Below, piece after piece: positions 1 through 26,145 of a stretch of DNA of 64,000 nucleotides; within the stretch, counting starts at the first letter, position 1; the number at the start of each line of letters is the position of its first letter. The DNA comes from Prinia subflava (taxonomy: Eukaryota; Chordata; Aves; Passeriformes; Cisticolidae). The notes beneath the pieces are model-generated. The model was not told where the DNA came from. It searched no databases and saw nothing but the letters and a program-made list of their open reading frames with translations. The stretch covers positions 145,905,378 through 145,969,377 of the forward strand of contig NC_086247.1 in assembly GCF_021018805.1 (NCBI RefSeq), written 5' to 3'. Both the position numbers and the translations under genes were made by a program.

Positions 1-1246
1 TCATGCTGTTTAAGCAACCACATCAAAAGAACATACCCTCTTTTGTATAAATTATATATTCCTTGTATCTGTCTTCTCGCATGCACGCAGACGGGGAGAT
101 AAAACTTAAGTTTGTTTTTTAATAGCATGAAGCAGGTATTTAGCTGTTATACAACTTGTTTCTGCAACTAAGTTGGTTGATAACAACCTAGCAGCCAAGC
201 TGCTGACTTTTTAACTTTTTACCTGTTTCCAAGTCAAAACTCCTCAATTTAAAGGTCGGAAAGAGAAATCGACGACTCACTGAAACTCCACAAAGAAACA
301 TAAATAGGAGGAGAAAAACATGGGCTAAAAAAGATGAAAGCACCAGTTAGAGTCGGCGTGAGACCACTTCGGACCACTTCTTTCGGCTCCTTTCTAAAGT
401 TGACCTGAAAAGACCACTTTATCCCTTGAAAAGTCCGTGCTGACCTGCTTGTTGCAGTTTACGGATACACAACTTTTTTACCACTTGAAAACTGATTTTA
501 AAATCCATTTTCAAGGTTTAAGTTGATTACTACTCAGCTCAATATCATAGACGGAAAACTTCCATAACTGTTCACCCCAAAGAGCTCTTTTTATTTCTGT
601 TTTTTCTTTTTTCTTTTTTTAAACCCCACAACTTTTAAATAAAGTTTATTTTTTGGATGTGTTTTGTTTTTCTGAGAAAGTGGACTTTGAATTACTTCAT
701 CACGCCGTCCTGGAATTTTTAAGAACTCCTAAAAAAACTCCTGAAACTTTCTATCTCCTAGGACAAATTGTATTTTCTTAGGAGCAAAAGCAAACGAGCA
801 CTTTGCAGGCAGAAAAGTGTTTGTTCATATGGGACTCTGCTGTTCTGTCTAACCTGCTCTATCAGCCTCATCTCTGCAATTTTGCTCGTCTCTCAACACC
901 TTTGTCTGATTAGTAGCTTTTGGAGATCGGGATAAAGACATCACTTGCCACGCTGCATGAGATAACAATTAATTTAACATTAAACTTATCCCCTTTCCAT
1001 TCACTTTGCTTGGATCGATCTCTGTTAATTGTGTTTGCGGATGCTGTCAACACTATGCTTTTCTTAAAAACTTAATGACACCCCGCAAGGAGGTGTAAGA
1101 GTCTAAAACGCTCCTCTCCGACTTTGACCAAAGAAACAAAGAATACAGCGTGCTCAGGAGACCATCTATTTTTAATCAGTGGACTGTTCATGCACTTCCG
1201 AAGATATAGCGTTATTTTTAACTGGGTGATAGTCCTGGTTTTATTT

Positions 1247-1279
<33 letters not shown>

Positions 1280-1709
1280 TAGTGCCACATTGCAGTAGTG
1301 TGATACACAAGTCAGACACAGTAACTTCATTTAACTGCCGCTTCGCATCAGACCTGTTTCTGCTGTTAAAGTGGTCATTTATCAGCTAAAAGGCGAGTGT
1401 GTTTAAAAATGTATGTCTTTGGGAGGGAGAGCAATCTCCCTTTTCAGGGACAAGAAACCTGTTACAAAGCACTTTAGGTGGGTGCGCTCTGAAATGGCAT
1501 TATTCCCCCCCGGGGCGTTAATATTACCTAAGTATATTCCTATTTGCACGGGTCCCCGATAATTCGGCATTTTATTTAACCACAACTGCCCTTAAAAACC
1601 TGACTTGCACTGAAGCAGCCTGCTAATCTTAATTTTTTCCCCCTCTTTCAGAGGGGCATCTGTTCCTCTTGCTGACAAATGTACCATTCTGCCAAGAAAG
1701 TTTTTGGGT
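1..1709. other. SHH 5' flanking region
   Basis: No coding exon is seen here. The stretch is AT-rich and non-repetitive apart from a short (AAAT)n run at about 1248-1280. At 362-486 there are four ACCACTT motifs and two TGACCT half-sites, described separately. The part from about 770 to 1120 keeps mixed-complexity sequence with FOX-like AGCAAACG, several TAATT or AATTAA cores and a T-box-like AGGTGTAA near 1091. This would fit promoter-proximal SHH regulatory DNA, but that is inference from position and motif content only. Confidence 0.5.
1248..1280. repeat. (AAAT)n microsatellite
   Basis: A short tetranucleotide run of AAAT units, slightly interrupted at the left end, about 670 bp upstream of the predicted SHH core promoter. 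Confidence 0.8.
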
Positions 1710-1778
1710 GAAAAAAAAAAAAAAAAAAAAAAAAAGAAAGAAAGAAAGAAAAAAGAAGAAGAGGAAGAAAAAAAAAAG
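1710..1778. repeat. 69-nt polypurine tract (A/G-rich simple repeat)
   Basis: An uninterrupted purine run on the + strand: about 25 A, then GAAA units, then mixed GAA/GGA, then A again. It lies about 170-240 bp upstream of the TATA-like element of SHH. The mirror character of the GAAA part could allow triplex DNA or nucleosome exclusion, but that is inference. Confidence 0.85.
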
Positions 1779-1924
1779 CGTGTAATTGATGTTATCCCAA
1801 GAAAGCACGATCTCCACCCCTCTCAGCTCTAAGCCCTTCAGGTAAAAGGAAAAAAAAAATCTTTCAAGAATTTGTTGCCTTTTTGAGGGTTAAAACATCA
1901 GAAGACAAGCTTGTCTCGCCTTGG

Positions 1925-1929
1925 CCAAT
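1925..1929 (+). promoter_or_regulatory. CCAAT box of SHH promoter
   Basis: CCAAT sits 20 bp upstream of the TATA-like element, in the sequence TTGGCCAATCAG. Its context (CCAATCAG) matches the NF-Y consensus well. Assignment to SHH rests on position and orientation upstream of exon 1. Confidence 0.6.
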
Positions 1930-1949
1930 CAGCTCTCGGCCCTGGCAGC

Positions 1950-1957
1950 TATAATAT
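1950..1957 (+). promoter_or_regulatory. TATA-like element of SHH promoter
   Basis: The sequence CTATAATATAG contains TATAATAT. With usual spacing, transcription would start at about 1978-1985, giving a 5'UTR of roughly 240 nt before the ATG at 2224. No transcript data are available, so the start site is a prediction. Confidence 0.55.
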
Positions 1958-1979
1958 AGAACTAAAGGCAGACTCCTCT

Positions 1980-2223
1980 CACAAGCGTCTTGCTTTGCTA
2001 CCATTAAAATCAGACCCTTTTTTTGTCTCTCGATTGCTGTCTCCCGACCAAACTCCGATGTGTTCCGTTATCAGCGACCTAAAGCCTGCCATTCCAGCAC
2101 CTGTCTTGCTAGGGATCGGTGGATAGTATACGATTCAGAAAGCAGACAAGGACATAGGAGGAGAGAGAGCTCTAGAGAGACAGCCAGGGATAGGCACAGA
2201 GAGCTTTGAAGTAATTGGATTCA
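1980..2223 (+). other. SHH: SHH 5'UTR (predicted)
   Basis: The stretch between the predicted start site and the ATG. It has a purine-rich GGAGGAGAGAGAGC segment close to the ATG and one upstream ORF at 2058-2126. The 5' limit depends on the TATA-based start prediction. Confidence 0.5.
2058..2126 (+). CDS. Upstream ORF in SHH 5'UTR, 22 codons
   Basis: If transcription starts near 1980, the leader holds one AUG at 2058 that opens a 22-residue reading frame closed by TAG at 2124-2126. This is 97 nt before the SHH ATG. The AUG context is weak (C at -3, T at +4), so leaky scanning is expected. The peptide shows no recognisable motif. A modest damping of SHH translation is possible; a functional peptide is not supported. 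Whether it is translated, or lies in the mRNA at all, is unknown. Confidence 0.3.
   Translation: MCSVISDLKPAIPAPVLLGIGG

Positions 2224-17346
<15,123 letters not shown>

Positions 17347-17407
<61 letters not shown>
17347..17407. repeat. Poly-T run, about 61 nt
   Basis: An uninterrupted run of T. On the - strand it would be a poly-A tail following the sequence right of 17408, but no AATAAA, processed-gene homology or flanking target duplication is visible, so it is called a homopolymer. The exact length is unreliable in most sequencing methods. Confidence 0.9.
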
Positions 17408-17410
<3 letters not shown>

Positions 17411-20400
17411 GTTTAGGCTGTAGGCAGCCTCTGGTGGTCCCAGGCCTTATCTCAGCCCACCCTCTGTCAGGTCCAATGTCTGCAAAGGTGGAGGGGTTCC
17501 ATCCCTCTGAGTAGCTGGTATTGTTAAATAAGGTAACAGTTTCACTAAATGCAGCAGCCTTGCATCCCATCCATCAAGAATCTTCCTTTATATTCTCCTT
17601 GCATTTACCCTGTGAGAAAGGAGACCAAAGAGTTAAAACAAGATTAGTTTTAAGAAATCCCAGACTCAGAATCTGGGACATTCAGAGCTCTGCCAAGCTC
17701 TGCTGCTGCTCCTGCAGCCTGCCCTGAGCAGAGAGCTGAAACCTCACTCACTTAGCTCACCTCTTCCTTGTAAGTCAGCCCCATCCTGTTTTCTACAGCA
17801 GTAAGAACTGGTCTTAATTATTAGACAGTGATAAATGCAAATAAATATTAGTCTCAGGATTGCTCATGAGCAATTCTCTTAGAATAGTTACTGGTTTAGT
17901 GTAAGCTTTGTTGGCTTTGCCAAGTGATGCCCTTTCTACTCAGCAAAGCTTTTCTGGAAACAGAAGTGTAATAAATGTACAGTATCAAACAAGTCTGTTC
18001 TGGCACAGTATTTGTGTGAATAACCATGTTGTGCTAACACCAGTGGAAGCTACGGGGTTCACAGGCATCAGAAAGTCCAACTGCCACTCAAATATTTTCA
18101 AATAATGAGTATGTGATCCCACAAACAACAACAAACCAACCTGGTTGCTTTCATTGAGGAAAATGATTATGAATCACTGTGTACTGTGGGCTCAATCCAA
18201 CAACCACCAGCGTCAAAAGAAGCCTTTCCACAACTTCAAACAAGCAGGGAGCTGAGCTGTGTTTGCTCAGCTTTACCTGGTGTATCCATCACTCTCATAG
18301 GGCACCATCAAATAATAGAATTTATCTGGCAAGTCAGAATTTCCTAGAGCAGCCAAGAGTGGGCACATGTCACCTCCTGACTGCATATGTGCAGCTCCCA
18401 CTGATGTCAGCAGGGTTATCTATGGGCAAAATGAGGTCAGACTGTGTTGTCCTACTTTACGTGCCCTGTGGTATTACACTCAATTAAGTTTTGTCTCCCA
18501 GGACACAGCCTCTCTCCCACTTAAGTCACCAGGAACTTTGTCCCTGCACAACAGCGCATGAGGAGGCACGAAATACCAGTCTTTGATCCAGACTGCAGGA
18601 AGTTTTAACCCATGCATTCAGGAACTTTCAGCTGCACCTTGAAAAGGGGGTTAAATTCAGTATAAAAATAAATATATCTGTGAACATCCAACATGGAGCA
18701 TCTTCAGGAGAAGGTAACAGCATTGCAAACTCACCCAGAGCCTTGCAGAGTGCAGTAGACTCAGCAAGAGCTTCTTGCCAAGGTAGCAGGGCATCTTTCC
18801 TGCCAACAGCTCCCCTCTGATCCTTGCAGAAAGATCCTGGATATCGTGGGCAACCCTTCCTAGGCAGCACAGCAGAATGTCACATCTTCCGTGGGAGTGA
18901 CCACATGCTTGACTGCTTTGAAAATATTAACCACTGGTTATGAACTGAAATTATAAATAGCTGTAGAAAGGAAAAAACAGTTAAAAAAAAATCTTTATTA
19001 CAGATAAACAAGTTGCCAGAACAATGCTGAGCTTTGAGTGAACCAGGTTTGGTCCTTGCCCCTTTGATGGAGTTTCTTCTGACTTTGAGTAAGCAGCTTG
19101 TTGTTTCCCTGGCTTTACCAGAGATGGGCAGAAAAACATCTCTGAGGACACTTTTCCATGATCTGTGGGGTCAACACAATGAGAAACACAATGAATCAGA
19201 TATCACCTACTGCCCATGTGGCACTCTGAGGGATCTCCTCTGTGGGCACATGGGGAAATGCAGGGACTATCCAAAATCTTTGCTGACAGATAGTCAGACT
19301 ATTTGAAAGCCCTCTTAATTTATACACTGGTAAAAATATTATTTATTTTTTAGATGTCTCACAGCTGCCAGTATTAGACATCCTTACATATAAAATAAGC
19401 ATGCATCCTGATGGATTTTTAAGTCCATTCTAAACGCCTTTGGAAAAGAGGACAGCTGGCTTTTTGCATGATGGTAAACTCTGCATTACACACATACATC
19501 ACAAAGAGGACCCACAAAGCTTTAGTCAGGTCAAGGCTAAGAAATTTTTTGGCTTCTGATTGTGTGTCCATGCACCTCCACAGAGAGGAGATCCCTGCTG
19601 GCTGGAGGAGTCTGGCTGGACAAGATCTCTATGGACTAGCAAGTGAGGTGAGACATCACGAGCTCACAGAGACACCTGCAAGCATGTCTGAATGTAGCTG
19701 TCCTAACTTTACTTCTGCTTCTTCTTTGCTTGAAATGCCATCCCAGCCTTCTGCAGAGGCTCCCCATGAAGTCCCAGCCCCAAATCCCATTCTCATCCAG
19801 TGGTCCTGGTGTGGGGTGCCCATAGATTTTCCTTAGCTCTGCAGAGTGCCCAAGCTCTGGGCCCAGACATTCACCCCTCTCTCATTCTGTGCTGGGGTAA
19901 ACCCAGTGTAGCCCAAACCCAGAATTTTCTCTGGAGCTGGTTCTCCACTGCAGGATTAGAACTTCAGAGAGGCCACAAACCCCCGTGCCTCTCTTTCCAA
20001 GAGCAAGGCACACTTGTTCAGCCTTGCCTGCGTAGGTATAAACACCCTGCACACACTGTGTAGTTAATTAAAACTATTCCCACTCAATTTTCCCCTGGAG
20101 GAGGGAAGGGAGAAGATAGATGCTCATGGGAGGGGTGCTCATCACATTGCTTAACGTGATCTGGAGTGGGACATGCAGTGCCATGGGGATAAAAAGCACC
20201 ATGGAGAGCTGTCCTTGGAAAGAAATTTCCCTTGGTGTGTGCAATGGGAAGGGAAGAAGTGATGTGTTTCCAGGAGAGATAACAGCAGACCAAGACCATC
20301 TGCTCCCCAAGGCAAGGAGGCACGGACAGAGGCTTGCCCTGACACTCACCCAAAGCAGGCTCCTTGCTTGGGACTTTTGGGGGTCTTGGGAACAGCTCAG

Positions 20401-20581
20401 CTTCCCAAGCCCAGTTTTTGGGCAGCTCATGGAAAGGACAGAAGTCCCCAGTGCCTGGGTGTGGACACGACACAGCCAGGTCTGTGCACTGGCTGTCAGT
20501 CTGAGTGACCCAGCGCTGACACCAGGAGCTGTCCTGGGCAGCAGACACAGAACAGCCACAGCTCTGCCACACTCTGCTCCA
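17408..20581. other. Intergenic, poly-T run to minisatellite
   Basis: No gene is recognised. It contains a perfect octamer ATGCAAAT (17835-17842) with a 16-bp palindrome (17859-17874), and a stretch around 18390-18490 that faintly resembles old amniote interspersed repeats (not secure). The rest is unique sequence. Confidence 0.5.
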
Positions 20582-21397
20582 GAGTGACCAATGGACACAC
20601 CAGTGAGTGACCAATGGACACACCAGGGAGTGACCCATGGACACACCAGGGAGTGACCAATGGACACAGGGAGTGACCCATGGACACACCAGGGAGTGAC
20701 CAATGGACACACCAGGGAGTGACCCATGGACACACCAGGGAGTGACCCATGGACACACCAGTGAGTGACCAATGGACACACCAGTGAGTGACCAATGGAC
20801 ACACCAGGGAGTGACCCATGGACACACCAGTGAGTGACCAATGGACACACCAGTGAGTGACCAATGGACACACCAGGGAGTGACCCATGGACACACCAGT
20901 GAGTGACCAATGGACACACCAGTGAGTGACCAATGGACACACCAGGGAGTGACCCATGGACACACCAGGGAGTGACCAATGGACACAGGGAGTGACCCAT
21001 GGACACACCAGGGAGTGACCCACGGACACAGGGAGTGACCCACGGACACACCAGGGAGTGACCCACGGACACACCAGGGAGTGACCCATGGACACACCAG
21101 GGAGTGACCCACGGACACACCAGGGAGTGACCCATGGACACACCAGGGAGTGACCCATGGACACAGGGAGTGACCCATGGACACAGGGAGTGACCCATGG
21201 ACACAGCAGGGAGTGACCCACGGACACACCAGGAAATAACCCACAGACACAGGGAGTGACCCACGGACACACCAGGGAATAACCCATGGACACACCAGGG
21301 AGTCACTCATGGACACAGCAGGGAGTGACCCATGGACACACCAGGGAGTGACCCACGGACACAGGGAGTCACTCATGCACACCAGGGAGTCACTCAG
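20582..21397. repeat. 23-bp minisatellite, 36 units plus a partial
   Basis: The consensus unit is GAGTGACCCATGGACACACCAGG (23 bp, here shown to 20: GAGTGACCCATGGACACACC). I count 28 full 23-bp units, seven 20-bp units lacking CCA, one 21-bp unit and a truncated last copy. Variant classes are not mixed: CCAATGG units lie in units 1-18 and CCCACGG units from unit 20 on. Units 8-16 form three copies of a 69-bp three-unit block (20740-20946). The - strand is free of stop codons in all three frames across most of the array, giving repetitive open frames of up to 475 codons that are not taken as genes. Confidence 0.97.
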
Positions 21398-22469
21398 GCC
21401 TGCCTTTGGCAGTGTGTGGATGTGAAAGTGTTTGTTCACAGGGAGCAAGTGCCCTGTGACAGGCAGCACCACGGGTGTTGTCCTTGGCTCCCGAGCACAA
21501 GCACAGACCACGTCTGCACTGAGCAGAGGATATGGGACAGGCCCTTCTGAAACATTTTCATTGCAAATCAGCTCTGGTGTCCTGCTTTGGTCAGTGCTGA
21601 GCAGCGTGGTGCTGAGCTGGTGGAAGGGGTGCAGCTGGTACCCACCAGTGCATGGGGTGATGCAGATGCCTCAGGTGCTGAACAATGCCAGGTGCAGAAG
21701 AAAAGGTTTAGCTTTGTGGGATCTGCTGTCTGCAGCCAAAGCTGACCCATGTGCAGCAAGAAGGACCTGAGCTCCACCAAGGTTCTGGGCACGAAAAGTG
21801 TTTAAGCTTTCCCAAAACAGGATTAAACCAACTGCATTTAGAAACAGGCAGGATGCTGCTGCTCAGCAGGGCAGGGGGGATGTCTCTGTGCAGCCCCTGC
21901 CCCATCAGGAGCTCAGCAGACAGACATCTGGACAGCAGGGATGCCATTCCTGAGGGAGATGTGCCGTGGGTCCCTCTCCTGGGGCTCAGGAGCTTGTGAA
22001 CCTGTGATAAAAGAAGCTTGCAGGGTAGGACCAAAGCGTCCCAATTGTCCAAAATGAAAGAAAAGTCAGATTTATGTTATAGATCCCAAAGGAGGGACCA
22101 AATTGTCACTTTACAAATATAAAAAAAGGCCAGGTTTGGACTCCCCTTGGAGCTGCTCTTTGCATCAGGGAGGTGTTTTGCCTGATCACAAGGTATTCCT
22201 TTTTAGGGGTGTTTTGGTTCTCTTAGCAAGGAAATGTCTGTACTTTATCAACTGAAGCAAGGAATGAAATACACCTAAATGTTACTTCTCATTTGGTTTA
22301 ACTGAAAATGTAGGAAAATTGGAATATCTTCTTATAGATTATGCACTGGAGCTATTTTTTTCCTATTTATATGGATCCTGACAGGACGGAACTATTTATT
22401 GAGAGTTAAATAATGACATCTGCTATTAGGAATATCAAATCCAGTCGAAGATGTTTCATATTAAAATAG

Positions 22470-22580
22470 AAACTCATGGCCAAATTTCATTCTCCTGATG
22501 AATATAGAAACAGCTTTATAAACTTCTTCAAAGTGTCACTCTTTACACAAGAATAAAATCCAGCCCAAGGAGCTTCTGTG
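22470..22580. repeat. Possible ancient interspersed repeat
   Basis: The pattern CATGGCCAAATTTCATTCT, followed about 80 bp later by TTTACACAAGAATAAAATCC, recalls an old amniote repeat family with near-palindromic ends around CCAAATTCTG and TTTACAC. The match is from memory and weak; it may equally be a unique conserved element. Confidence 0.15.
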
Positions 22581-22794
22581 AACAAGTCTTGTCCACATGT
22601 GCAAAAAGAGTCTGCTTTTAAAAAGCGTCTCACAACAACAACAAAAAAGGCAGAAACAAAACCCCAGACCTTTCAGGCTGTGTTGCATTAGGTGGAATCA
22701 AAGTGACCTCTAGTGATTCCCTGCTAACCGTGCAGCTCTGCAGCTGCCTGCACTGAGCTCAGGGGGTGAGAGGGGACGTGTGCTGCTCTCTCAG

Positions 22795-22995
22795 CTGGTA
22801 AAAATGCAATCAATACCTGATTAATGCAAAATCACGGCAATTAACAGCCTTTACAATAGCAATTCTTACCATTCAAGTGTAGAATATTTTACCAAACTCT
22901 ACTGTTTCTTCTCATGCAAGCTGTACACTGTTAAAAGGAGTGTTTTCATCAGTCTGTAAAAAATCAGCAACACAATGAATTTATTAGTAACTTAT
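22795..22995. promoter_or_regulatory. Candidate homeodomain-rich non-coding element
   Basis: AT-rich unique DNA with CTGATTAATGCAAAATC, GGCAATTAACAG, TTCAAGTGTAG (NKX2-type CAAGTG) and TTTATTAGTAAC within 200 bp. The motif grouping suggests developmental regulatory DNA, but conservation is untested. Confidence 0.22.
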
Positions 22996-24771
22996 CATCC
23001 ATGTGTCTTCTAGCACAGCTGACGTGCTGTTCTTTGGGAATAGACAGGATAGGAAGTGCACTAGGTTTGTGATTTAACTCATTTGTTCCTATTTTTTGGA
23101 ACAGTCACAGGATGATCACAAAATTATTACCCATTGTGTAGGGAGTGTGGAGTGTTGCTGTGGGGCTAAGGCATCCCATCCCCAGGTTCAACCAGAGAGA
23201 ATATCACCTCTACAAGGTCATCTGTCCTCTCCCAGACTATTAAGGATTAAAAAAAAAGAACATAGTGAGAGAGGATGTTACAATTCATCAGCAGTGGGGG
23301 AAATGGAAATTGTGTATCAGCCAAATTACGTCGGTTTACCATGAAAATCAATACCAAAGGGGGTTAGAAATGGGATGTCATCATTCAGAGGCAATGCAGG
23401 AGAAGATCTGTCAGCAGCAAGATGGCTCTGTGCTCTGTCCCAGTGTTCCCCAGGGATATTTCAGGGCTGAGGGAGGCAGAAAAGAAATCATTGATTCCTC
23501 TGGCACAGCAGATTGGGATGGGCACGAAGGAGATGCTCAGGAGACGCTGAGCTCTGCTGGGACTCAGAATGTGGATATTTAAAACACAAATCTTTCACAG
23601 GCTGGGTGAAAACCAGGATCTTACCAGAAGAAAATCCACCCAGCTGCTTTGGTTTCAGTCTTGTGTTGAAGAATTAATCTCTGACCTCTGATTCTTTCCT
23701 GCACTATCTCTACGTCCATTAAAGACCACGAGGTTTGACATCTGCAGGAAGAACAAGAACATTGCTTCTGCCTTGCTCTCTCCCTGCTGTCAGCTCTCCA
23801 CAATGACCATGCTGAGAGCAAATTGCTGTTTGAGTCATTTCCAGGGCTGATTTTGCATTCCCTGTATTTTTCAGGAAGGCAATGGAAGGAGCTCCCTTGC
23901 TGTGGTCAGTGCCAGGCTGATCAGCCACTTGCAATAAAGATCCTTTCTTTCCCCCAGATTTGTCAGCACCTTCCACTCCCACCAGCCAGTAGGATTTGGG
24001 ACATTCCTAAGACATATTTCAGAAGGACTTCACATGGAAATGGGGAGTTTTGCAGTGGGTGTTGCCAGACTCCCTGTCTCGGCCTGACCCTCTGCCTGCC
24101 CCACCAGCCCTGTCAGGGGTGCTGGGGACCCTCCTGCCTCTCTGGGGTGTCCATGGTGTAAAATCAGGCTTTATTCCTAATAACCTCTGCTCTCTACCCC
24201 CAAAATGCCCAGGTTAGACCTGGTCAATGTATGACTTCACCTGCCACTGCTCAGGAGCATCTTCTGAATTCAGCCTCCTCCATCCTGAGGCATGAAGCAA
24301 GTTGAAGGAGTAAAATGATGCCTGTGTTTGTCCAGGGCTAGAAATCAGCCAGAGAAACCCCATTTGTCTTCCAGTAATGAGTTCAGCCACCAGGGAGTCC
24401 CAGCCCAGGCTCTGCTCTGCCTGGGTAAACCTCCTACAGAGCTGTGACCAGGGGCCAAGCAACAGCTTCCATCCACATTTCTGTGTGAAGTCAAATATGA
24501 CTCAATCTCTGTTTGCTTTCAAGGCTTAGAGACTGAAGGGAAACATTTTTATTTGTTGTGAGCAGCAAAACCAATAAAAACAGGTGGGTAAGAAAAAGCA
24601 GGGGGCTCAGCACTGATGATCTGGTGCTAACTCTGAATTATTTTTTAGGCCAAGGTATCTTTATTGGTGTTAAACCAAACCAGAATCCTTCTGTGCTTCA
24701 GTTAATTTCTGTCACAAAGAAGCATGCACATTTTATTAAGCTCCTTATAAATTTTATTTTCCTTTTGGATT

Positions 24772-24785
24772 AAATGATATCATTT
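24772..24785. repeat. 14-bp perfect palindrome
   Basis: AAATGATATCATTT is self-complementary. It sits inside an AT-rich unique stretch (24.56-25.1 kb) that also contains TTAATG and ATGCATTTTG. It may be a dimeric homeodomain/bZIP-type site or chance. Confidence 0.5.
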
Positions 24786-26098
24786 TAATGAAAGGCAGCA
24801 GCTAGAAAAATGCATTTTGTCTTGAAAGAATCACTTTCTGGTAAAGAACCATTTCCTATTTTTAAAGCCAGGACTGTGATAATCCAAATACTTGCATAGC
24901 CTTTGGTTACCAATCCTGAAAGCTGTAAAAATATAATTTATTTTACACATGCATGCTGTGGTTTATTTTTCCAGCTAAGGAATGAGAATACAGAAGCTAG
25001 TTTCACTTTTGTGGTCTGATAGGTCAGTGCAGATTTACCATTTTAAACATGTGCAGCCATAAATACAAAACAAAACAAATTGTTGCTGCTGCTGTGATCC
25101 AAACCCCAAATTAAAAACAAATACAAATTAGAAATCCCCTTTAGAAATCTCATCTGTCTAAAGCTGCTGAAATATTGTCTTGATGACAGAAATTCTCACA
25201 TAACAACACTTCATAATAGGTTGATCATTTAGAGTATTTTTACTAAACTTTTATTTTGTTTGTTTTGAATATCCTCAGAGGCATTTATAAATTTCACTCT
25301 GGATGAAAGGATGTGTTTGCATGTCAGTTCCAGATTGTGTTGGTTTTTTCAAGTTATCTTCTGGCCTTCATTGTCTGCAGAAAAAATGTTAAATATCTGA
25401 ACCTGAAATGTTAATAAAAAAAAAAAAAGAAAAAGAAATAAGGAAATGAAAATAAAACTTGCTGTTGTATTTATGTCATGGTAAAGTTTGCACGGTTGAA
25501 ATTGGCATCAGGAGATGATTCAGAAGTAGCAGAGTGGAATATTTCAATTCTTTGATGCTGGAAACCATAGAAAAGTGGGACCAGCCCACCCAGCTCAGCC
25601 TGTCCACAGAGTCACCCCAGCCCTCCATGGGCACTTCCCTGAAGAAGGAGAAACATTGTGGTGTTAAATATTTTGTAAAAGCTTCCCTGCTGTCTGCAGG
25701 AAGGCTTTCCTAAGGGAAGGAGTTTGACAATCTGTTCCTTAGGAAATATCTTTCTGAATTCATTGGGACTGGGAGCAGTGGTGGGTGCAGGAACAGAGCC
25801 TGCCCAAACAGCCTGGAGCAATCAGTGCTGCACAGTGTGCTCCTCTAGAGTCCTCACAACCATCTGAATCCAAGAGTGGATTTAGAAATGCCAAAGGAAG
25901 AAGCAAGAGAGAGGAGGGGCAAACGCTGGGGTTGAGGAGTCCCTTCAGCTCCTCCCCAGCATCTCCTGCAGGGGTTTCCAAAGGGAGACAACCTCCAGAC
26001 TTCCCTCATGCCACAGAGGAGTGAGTCAAAATATTATAACAGCTCAAGGTTCCGTGATCCTGGTGGGGCTGCAGAAGCTGCCAGGCACATTCTGGGTC

Positions 26099-26099
<1 letters not shown>

Positions 26100-26143
<44 letters not shown>
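26100..26143. repeat. Poly-A run, 44 nt
   Basis: An uninterrupted run of A. The preceding bases show no AATAAA and no recognisable processed gene, so it is recorded as a homopolymer and not a retrocopy tail. Confidence 0.9.

Positions 26144-26145
<2 letters not shown>

Larger units (their letters stand above)
21398..26099. other. Intergenic, minisatellite to poly-A run
   Basis: No gene is recognised. About 22,080-23,050 and 24,560-25,470 are AT-rich unique stretches with many homeodomain-type cores. The rest is ordinary intergenic sequence with short, unsupported open frames. Confidence 0.5.

Noticed and set aside
2215..2223. TTG start giving three extra residues before MDEM
   Set aside because: A vertebrate mRNA would use the ATG at 2224, which fits avian SHH.
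17347..17407. Processed pseudogene with poly-A tail on the - strand
   Set aside because: No poly(A) signal, no recognisable gene and no target-site duplication beside the T run.
20084..21511. 475-codon open frame on the - strand
   Set aside because: It runs through the 23-bp minisatellite and all three frames are open there. The peptide is a pure repeat translation with no start context or homology in the flanks.
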